Positions 7,933-10,968 of a stretch of 10,968 nt of DNA are shown here, one piece after another (within the stretch, counting starts at the first letter, position 1; every line of letters starts with the position of its first letter). The notes beneath the pieces are model-generated. The model saw only the letters and a program-made list of their open reading frames with translations. It had not been told where the DNA came from and searched no databases. Origin of the DNA: Candidatus Puniceispirillum sp. (GTDB lineage Bacteria; Pseudomonadota; Alphaproteobacteria; Puniceispirillales; Puniceispirillaceae); the NCBI GenBank assembly GCA_016778825.1, contig JADHOU010000026.1, positions 1-10,968 on the forward strand, in the 5' to 3' direction. The translations under genes were made by a program, and so were the position numbers.

Positions 7933-7961
7933 TTGCTTTGTTTGAAGGCTCGCCCTATAGT
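7933..7961 (+). promoter_or_regulatory. promoter of bioY
   Basis: TTGCTT (7933-7938) and TATAGT (7956-7961, 5 of 6 to consensus) are 17 bp apart; the start site would be near 7967-7970, giving a leader of about 30 nt that includes the strong AGGAG ribosome binding site (7985-7989). Confidence 0.45.
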
Positions 7962-7972
7962 TTGGCACTATA
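7956..7972. promoter_or_regulatory. operator-like dyad overlapping the bioY -10 element
   Basis: TATAGT and ACTATA form a perfect 6-bp inverted repeat around a 5-nt centre (TTGGC). The left arm is the proposed -10 hexamer and the right arm spans the start site, the classic position for a repressor. It does not match the compact TTATCTATAA-like BioR site or the long BirA operator, so the regulator is unknown. AT-rich dyads of this size can arise by chance. Confidence 0.4.
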
Positions 7973-7996
7973 TATTTTACCGGCAGGAGACGATTA

Positions 7997-8617
7997 ATGC
8001 ATAAATTCGTGTCATCGACTAGAGCAGTGATGCGCCATCATGTGCTGACAGATGCTATTTTTTTTGGCCCCTTTGCAGCAAAAACAATGTCTGCGCCTGT
8101 GGCAAAGGCTTTTCTGATTGTGGTTGGTAGCCTGCTTTTGGCGGTGTCAGCACAAATTAAAATTCCATTTTATCCAGTGCCGGTAACAGGGCAAACATTA
8201 GTTGTTCTATTGATTGGCATGACCTATGGTCCACTTCTTGGTGGGGCAACGGTTGCGGCTTATCTGCTTCAAGGGGCGATGGGTTTACCTGTTTTTGCTG
8301 GCGCTGCTGTTGGCATGGCCGCATTGGTTGGGCCAACAGGTGGTTATCTTGCAGGCTTTCTAGTCGCAGCGGTTATTATGGGTATTTTAGCCGAACGCGG
8401 CATGGGTCGCTCGGTCATTAGCACGGTGATTGCGATGATGATTGGCAATGCTGTGATCTATGCAATGGGCGTATCATGGCTAACAAGCTTCATTGGCATG
8501 GAAAAAGCGTTGATGTTTGGTATGGCCAAGTTCTTGTATGGTGATGCGCTAAAGCTGGTGATTGCTGCTTGTTTGATGCCGGTAGCATGGCGGTTTGTGA
8601 AATCTGCGCAGAAATAG
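7997..8617 (+). CDS. bioY: biotin transporter substrate-binding subunit BioY
   Basis: This is the integral membrane S-component that captures biotin, acting alone or with ECF energy-coupling proteins. It has 206 residues with about six hydrophobic segments. Diagnostic motifs are IPFYPVPVTGQT (56-67), GLPVFAG (96-102) and the family signature GPTGGYLAGF (112-121), plus the C-terminal GDALK (182-186). The first ~30 residues are a polar extension compared with typical ~185-residue BioY proteins. The ATG at 7997 is supported by AGGAG 7 nt upstream, the best ribosome binding site in the window, although an internal ATG (residue 31) matches the usual family start. No BioM or BioN gene is adjacent, so it is a solitary BioY here. 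An intrinsic terminator follows 62 bp downstream. Confidence 0.95.
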   Translation: MHKFVSSTRAVMRHHVLTDAIFFGPFAAKTMSAPVAKAFLIVVGSLLLAVSAQIKIPFYPVPVTGQTLVVLLIGMTYGPLLGGATVAAYLLQGAMGLPVFAGAAVGMAALVGPTGGYLAGFLVAAVIMGILAERGMGRSVISTVIAMMIGNAVIYAMGVSWLTSFIGMEKALMFGMAKFLYGDALKLVIAACLMPVAWRFVKSAQK

Positions 8618-8679
8618 CAAGAAGTTGCCACTGGCCCCGTTTCTGGTTAACCGCTAGTCGATCAATAAATCTCAATGCC

Positions 8680-8708
8680 ACGCTCCAGCATTTGCTGGAG
8701 CGTTTTTT
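8680..8708 (+). terminator. intrinsic terminator after bioY
   Basis: ACGCTCCAGCA and TGCTGGAGCGT pair perfectly over 11 positions (about 10 bp in practice with a 4-nt loop), followed directly by six T residues (8703-8708). On the other strand no T-run follows the stem, so it works mainly for plus-strand transcripts. It also separates bioY from the convergent gene that ends at 8721. Confidence 0.93.
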
Positions 8709-8720
8709 AGTGCTACCGGC

Positions 8721-9014
8721 TTAAATGCTCGTCAAATATTGATTGTCATTTGCTGGGTGGTCAAATGGCATTGGCGCATTACCAAGCGTTTCAAATTCTT
8801 CCAGCACATCAGCAATATCAAGAACCTCGGCCTCACCGGATGCTTCGATGATTTCAAGAAGGCGTTCTTCTGGTGATTCGCCCTCATGATGCAAAATCGT
8901 GACGGCGATGACGGCAGCGATGCTGCTTGTCACGACATTATCCACATTGTTGGCAGGCCTTACGAAAGGAATGACGCGGCAATCTTGCCGTGGGTCATGA
9001 TCGGTCATGCGCAT
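8721..9014 (-). CDS. small acidic protein of unknown function
   Basis: 97 residues; I do not recognise a family. The start ATG at 9014 has GGAG 7 nt upstream, which supports a real gene. A second ATG lies two codons downstream. The protein has a short uncharged hydrophobic stretch (27-41, VVTSSIAAVIAVTIL), too short and weak for a confident membrane segment. A strongly acidic, probably helical part follows (44-77, rich in Glu and Leu/Ile). Two similar Pro-Ala-Asn motifs occur, RPANN (19-23) and HPANDN (86-91); PANDN-type motifs are frequent in alphaproteobacterial proteins. It is convergent with bioY and has a 5' region containing a three-way-junction-like fold (9061-9120). Coding is probable from the ribosome site and the uninterrupted frame, but the function is open. 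Confidence 0.65.
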   Translation of the reverse strand: MRMTDHDPRQDCRVIPFVRPANNVDNVVTSSIAAVIAVTILHHEGESPEERLLEIIEASGEAEVLDIADVLEEFETLGNAPMPFDHPANDNQYLTSI

Positions 9015-9060
9015 GACAATACTCCATTGACGAAGGGGCGTTATAGGGATGAATTAAGGT

Positions 9061-9120
9061 CAAGTTATGGTTTGGGCGCTGATCACGCCGGAAATCAACA
9101 GATTGATATAACCATACTTG
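9061..9120. other. structured non-coding segment, three-way-junction-like fold
   Basis: A closing stem pairs CAAG-T-TATGGTT (9061-9072, one bulged T) with AACCATA-CTTG (9110-9120), 11 bp. It encloses two small stems: GGCG/CGCC (9075-9078 with 9086-9089, 7-nt loop) and ATCAA/TTGAT (9094-9098 with 9103-9107, 4-nt loop). Read on the minus strand it would lie in the leader of the small acidic protein gene, 46 nt ahead of its start codon. It could be a regulatory leader, a small RNA or a DNA-level operator. It matches no riboswitch consensus I can recall. Pairing was worked out by eye. Confidence 0.4.
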
Positions 9121-9207
9121 TTTCATACGAGATATAGTGTGTCTTTATTTTTCTTTTGGGGAAAGTGAAAAATGAAAAAAACCACAAACTATAACAAAAT
9201 TTTTGCA

Positions 9208-9283
9208 CTGCAAGATAGACCGGCACGAGACCGATTGGCGTAACGCCTCGTTTCTTGTGCAGGTCTCGGTCTAGCTGTTGCAG
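9208..9283. repeat. long imperfect inverted repeat / hairpin downstream of the pcaC-like gene
   Basis: Stacked stems are CTGCAA/TTGCAG (9208-9213 with 9278-9283), TAGACCG/CGGTCTA (9216-9222 with 9267-9273), GCACGAGA/TTCTTGTGC-type pairing (9223-9230 with 9253-9260, one G-U) and GGCGT/ACGCC at the tip (9237-9241 with 9243-9247). A 6-nt bulge sits on the 3' arm. An alternative pairing joins GAGACC (9227-9232) with GGTCTC (9262-9267). It starts 8 bp after the stop of the minus-strand gene ending at 9292, so it may act as a 3' hairpin, but no T-run follows. It could also be a REP-like palindromic unit or a small RNA. Confidence 0.5.
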
Positions 9284-9291
9284 GCGGTTGG

Positions 9292-9666
9292 CTATTTAGT
9301 CTCATCAAGCACTTTGCGCGCCGTTCGCATACATTCCAGCGCCTGCGGCACGCCGCAATAAATGCCGATGACATGGATGATCGCGCGCAATTCTTCGCGT
9401 GTGACACCGTTCTTGATTGCGCCACGGCAATGTAATTCCCATTCTGTCATTTTGCCAAGCGCACCAATCATGCTGAGATTCATCATTGACCTTGTCTTGA
9501 CGTCAATCGCCTCATCACCCCAACCAAAGCCCCAGCACCAAGCGGTCATGGCCTCTTGAAAGGGGCGTGAAAAATCATCAGCACCATCAAGCGATTTTTG
9601 GACATATTCGGCACCAAGGGTTGCTTTGCGTTTTTCAAGGCCAGTTTCAAATAGATCTTTATCCAT
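9292..9666 (-). CDS. carboxymuconolactone decarboxylase family protein (PcaC-like)
   Basis: 124 residues, the length of single-domain 4-carboxymuconolactone decarboxylase (PcaC), which acts in the protocatechuate branch of the beta-ketoadipate pathway. The order of features fits PcaC: an N-terminal helix with RKATLGAEYV (13-22), DDFSRPFQE (30-38), the WGFGWG turn (45-50), TRSMMNLSM (58-66), then LHCRGAIKNGVTREEL (78-93) and IYCGVPQA (102-109). H79 is the conserved histidine. There is no AhpD-type CxxC redox pair, which argues against a peroxidase-like role. The start is ATG 9666 with GGGAA close upstream; an ATGGG-AAA-CCCAT hairpin overlaps the start. No other protocatechuate genes are visible, so a related orphan decarboxylase function is possible. 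A 16-bp palindrome lies 66 bp upstream. Confidence 0.85.
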   Translation of the reverse strand: MDKDLFETGLEKRKATLGAEYVQKSLDGADDFSRPFQEAMTAWCWGFGWGDEAIDVKTRSMMNLSMIGALGKMTEWELHCRGAIKNGVTREELRAIIHVIGIYCGVPQALECMRTARKVLDETK

Positions 9667-9731
9667 GGGTTTCCCATTCTGTTATCGAGGTTGGCGGCGC
9701 GAATCGGCCGCTTTTGTTTTGTGGGTCATTT

Positions 9732-9747
9732 TTGTCAGACCTGACAA
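9732..9747. promoter_or_regulatory. perfect 16-bp operator-like palindrome
   Basis: TTGTCAG-AC-CTGACAA is a perfect inverted repeat of 7-bp arms around 2 bp. It lies 66 bp upstream of the pcaC-like start codon. On the minus strand TTGTCA (the -35-like hexamer, 5 of 6) coincides with an arm, though no good -10 follows. Size and form are those of sites for dimeric regulators such as GntR/FCD types, which often control aromatic-acid genes; the actual factor is unknown. Confidence 0.5.
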
Positions 9748-9885
9748 TCAATTGAGATTGTGGCCGATAGAGATTGCGGACAGTCGACCCGCCAGTCAAT
9801 AGAGTTTTTCCATGGCAAAGCGGGTCATCTGATCAAATCATTAACTGTGGCTTCTTTATAAATCTGCGGCATTTAAATTAGTAAA

Positions 9886-9914
9886 TTGGTGTAAACTTGA
9901 AGTCGGGCTATCAT
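9886..9914 (+). promoter_or_regulatory. promoter of the metallopeptidase-like gene
   Basis: TTGGTG (9886-9891) and TATCAT (9909-9914, 5 of 6 to the -10 consensus) are exactly 17 bp apart. The start site would be near 9921, giving a leader of about 90 nt that begins with the 9928-9962 hairpin. Confidence 0.45.
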
Positions 9915-9927
9915 TGATTGCAAATTA

Positions 9928-9962
9928 GCAGGCAGGGCTTTTATTTTAAAAATTGCCTGCCC
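9928..9962 (+). promoter_or_regulatory. leader hairpin ahead of the metallopeptidase-like gene
   Basis: GGCAGG-G-C (9931-9938) pairs with GCCTGCC (9955-9961), 7 bp with one bulged G, around an AT-only loop; a shifted register, GCAGGC (9928-9933) with GCCTGC (9955-9960), is also possible. No T-run follows, so it is not a simple terminator. It sits at the very start of the predicted transcript and may stabilise it or bind a regulator. Confidence 0.4.
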
Positions 9963-10011
9963 GTATTCGGTTCAATGTAATGTGGGAAGTGACTAAAGGG
10001 ATAGGGTAAAG

Positions 10012-10968
10012 ATGATTGAGGTGATTCCGGCAGTAACGTCAAGCCAAGCCAAAACTGGATCTGATGCAGGAACATCTGAAGGTAAAGTTGAACTATTGGC
10101 GGCTGCGGCAGATTTTTTTGCCGACCGGCTATTAACCCGCAAACAGCAAAAACGCCTAAGCTTTTTCATTGAATTCACCGCCAAGCCAGTGCGCGGGCCA
10201 ATCAGCCTTGATATGCTTGCTGGTAAATCAGGCTTTTTTGGGTTTCGCCAGCCCCGCCTGTTCGAGATGACGGTGTCATCTGCTGCTGGCATGCAGGTAG
10301 CTTTAAATGCGGTTGCTGTTGAAATGGTTCATATCGCGCAGGTTATGAGCCGGCGGTTGGAGATATTTGCCAAAAAACGGAAAATAGGCGGGCAACGTGA
10401 AACAGCGTTAAAGGCGCGATGGCTTGGTAAACGCGCCATTTTTATCGATTCTTTGCCCCGCGCCGAACGAGCATGGGTAATCGAGGCTGACGTTACGTCT
10501 AAACAGCTTGTTGGTGAATTTCTGGCCTGGTCATCCGGCCGCATCCGATCGGTGCCAAGCCAACGTCCAAAAGGCAATAAAATCGGGCTTTATCGCGTTC
10601 GGTCAACAAAGATTGCGATGCCTGCTTCAAGCCAGATATGGAGTGACAAAGAAGAAGAAACAGTGATGGTGCCGTTGGTATTTGGCGCCGAATGGTTTTG
10701 TTCAACGCCAAACCAGAGAGAGGCAGCTCAGCAAAATTTCAGCTCAGATATCGTTCCGGCCGATTTTGCGCCGGTTGGTGCCGCCAGCGCAAACGGTCGC
10801 GCGCATTTGGATTATTCGGCAAATTATCTGGCAAATCAGCCGGTGGGGCATGGAGAAGATGCCCAAGCTCAAACCAAAGCACAGCAAATGGTACCAGCTC
10901 AGGCCGGGCAGAAACTTGCTTCGGCTGCGCCCATTGGCCCGCCGCAAATGGATGAATTTGCCATTTAT
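10012..10968 (+). CDS. diverged SprT-like / phage-type metallopeptidase-like protein (3' part missing)
   Basis: 319 codons are open to the right edge without a stop. The start is fixed: an in-frame TAA lies at 9994, the first start codon is ATG 10012, and AGGG lies 5 nt before it. Residues about 30-175 follow the layout of small SprT-like metallopeptidases common in marine phages: DFFADRLL (34-41), a beta strand FFIEF (51-55), PRLFEMTVSS (81-90), the helix motif VEMVHIAQ (103-110), RWLG (136-139) and WVIEAD (155-160), equivalent to the usual HELWHVYQ, W-x-G and PWEIEA. The first zinc histidine is Val103; E104, H107 and E158 remain. This suggests an inactive or altered enzyme. Residues ~185-319 form an A/Q/S/P-rich extension not found in the ~150-residue phage proteins. 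The family match is from memory of motif order, so it is moderate; another domesticated phage or gene-transfer function is possible. Confidence 0.55.
   Translation, partial: MIEVIPAVTSSQAKTGSDAGTSEGKVELLAAAADFFADRLLTRKQQKRLSFFIEFTAKPVRGPISLDMLAGKSGFFGFRQPRLFEMTVSSAAGMQVALNAVAVEMVHIAQVMSRRLEIFAKKRKIGGQRETALKARWLGKRAIFIDSLPRAERAWVIEADVTSKQLVGEFLAWSSGRIRSVPSQRPKGNKIGLYRVRSTKIAMPASSQIWSDKEEETVMVPLVFGAEWFCSTPNQREAAQQNFSSDIVPADFAPVGAASANGRAHLDYSANYLANQPVGHGEDAQAQTKAQQMVPAQAGQKLASAAPIGPPQMDEFAIY

Larger units (their letters stand above)
9667..10011. other. 345-bp divergent intergenic region with several dyads and one promoter
   Basis: This interval separates the pcaC-like gene (minus) from the last gene (plus) and has no credible coding frame. 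It holds a GCGGC/GCCGC hairpin (9694-9711) followed by TTTTGTTTT on the plus strand, a perfect 16-bp palindrome (9732-9747), an AT-rich stretch (about 9850-9900), a plus-strand promoter candidate (9886-9914) and a GC-stemmed hairpin (9928-9962). I see no tRNA or known riboswitch. Confidence 0.6.

Noticed and set aside
8727..8762. ANDN near the C-terminus of the small acidic protein as a tmRNA proteolysis tag
   Set aside because: The tag would have to end in Ala-Ala and be embedded in tmRNA structure; here it ends in TSI and is the in-frame end of an ordinary ORF with its own ribosome binding site.
9079..9095. Hammerhead-ribozyme-like core (CTGATCA followed by GAAA)
   Set aside because: The invariant CUGAUGA core is broken (C in place of G at the sixth position), no stem II of the right form separates it from GAAA, and there is no matching cleavage-site stem.
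9694..9720. GCGGC/GCCGC hairpin plus TTTTGTTTT as a plus-strand intrinsic terminator
   Set aside because: The shape fits, but no plus-strand gene lies upstream of it (the pcaC-like gene runs the other way), the stem is short and the T-run is interrupted.

Overview
The window looks like a chromosomal segment of a marine alphaproteobacterium with a moderate G+C content. The closest picture I have from memory is the SAR116 / Puniceispirillum-type group, but that assignment is inference from gene style and composition; no search was possible. Most of the window is ordinary housekeeping and accessory metabolism, tightly packed, with several small non-coding intervals that carry clear dyad symmetry.

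Left part (1-6990), all on the minus strand. Read in the direction of transcription, a 10-TM heavy-metal exporter-like protein (5800-6990) is followed by the tRNA wobble methyltransferase TrmL (5257-5718), then an MBL-fold metallohydrolase (4093-5127). Next comes a compact probable operon: O-acetylhomoserine sulfhydrylase MetY (2619-3923), an alpha/beta hydrolase (1796-2590, 28 bp gap) and a FadN-type fused 3-hydroxyacyl-CoA dehydrogenase / enoyl-CoA hydratase (1-1750, 45 bp gap, cut by the window edge). The operon joins homocysteine synthesis to fatty-acid beta-oxidation, with no obvious common pathway.

Middle (6991-8710), plus strand. A divergent intergenic region leads into thiamine diphosphokinase (7139-7837) and the biotin transporter subunit BioY (7997-8617), so two vitamin genes lie side by side. 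Each has a plausible sigma-70-type promoter with a perfect dyad at the -10 / start-site position. BioY ends in a very clear intrinsic terminator (8680-8708).

Right part (8711-10968). Two minus-strand genes follow: an unrecognised small acidic protein (8721-9014) and a PcaC-like carboxymuconolactone decarboxylase family protein (9292-9666). The 277 bp between them holds two strongly structured segments, a three-way-junction-like fold (9061-9120) and a long imperfect hairpin (9208-9283). Upstream of the PcaC-like gene lies a perfect 16-bp operator-like palindrome (9732-9747). The window ends inside a plus-strand gene (10012 to the end) that has a good promoter and a leader hairpin. Its product resembles small phage-type SprT-like / HExxH metallopeptidases, but the first zinc histidine is a valine (VEMVH) and a long A/Q/P-rich tail is added.

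The points most worth following are this diverged metallopeptidase-like gene, the structured intergenic RNA or DNA elements at 9061-9283, and the operator dyads at bioY, the thiamine kinase gene and the pcaC-like gene. I see no CRISPR array, transposase, tRNA or rRNA.
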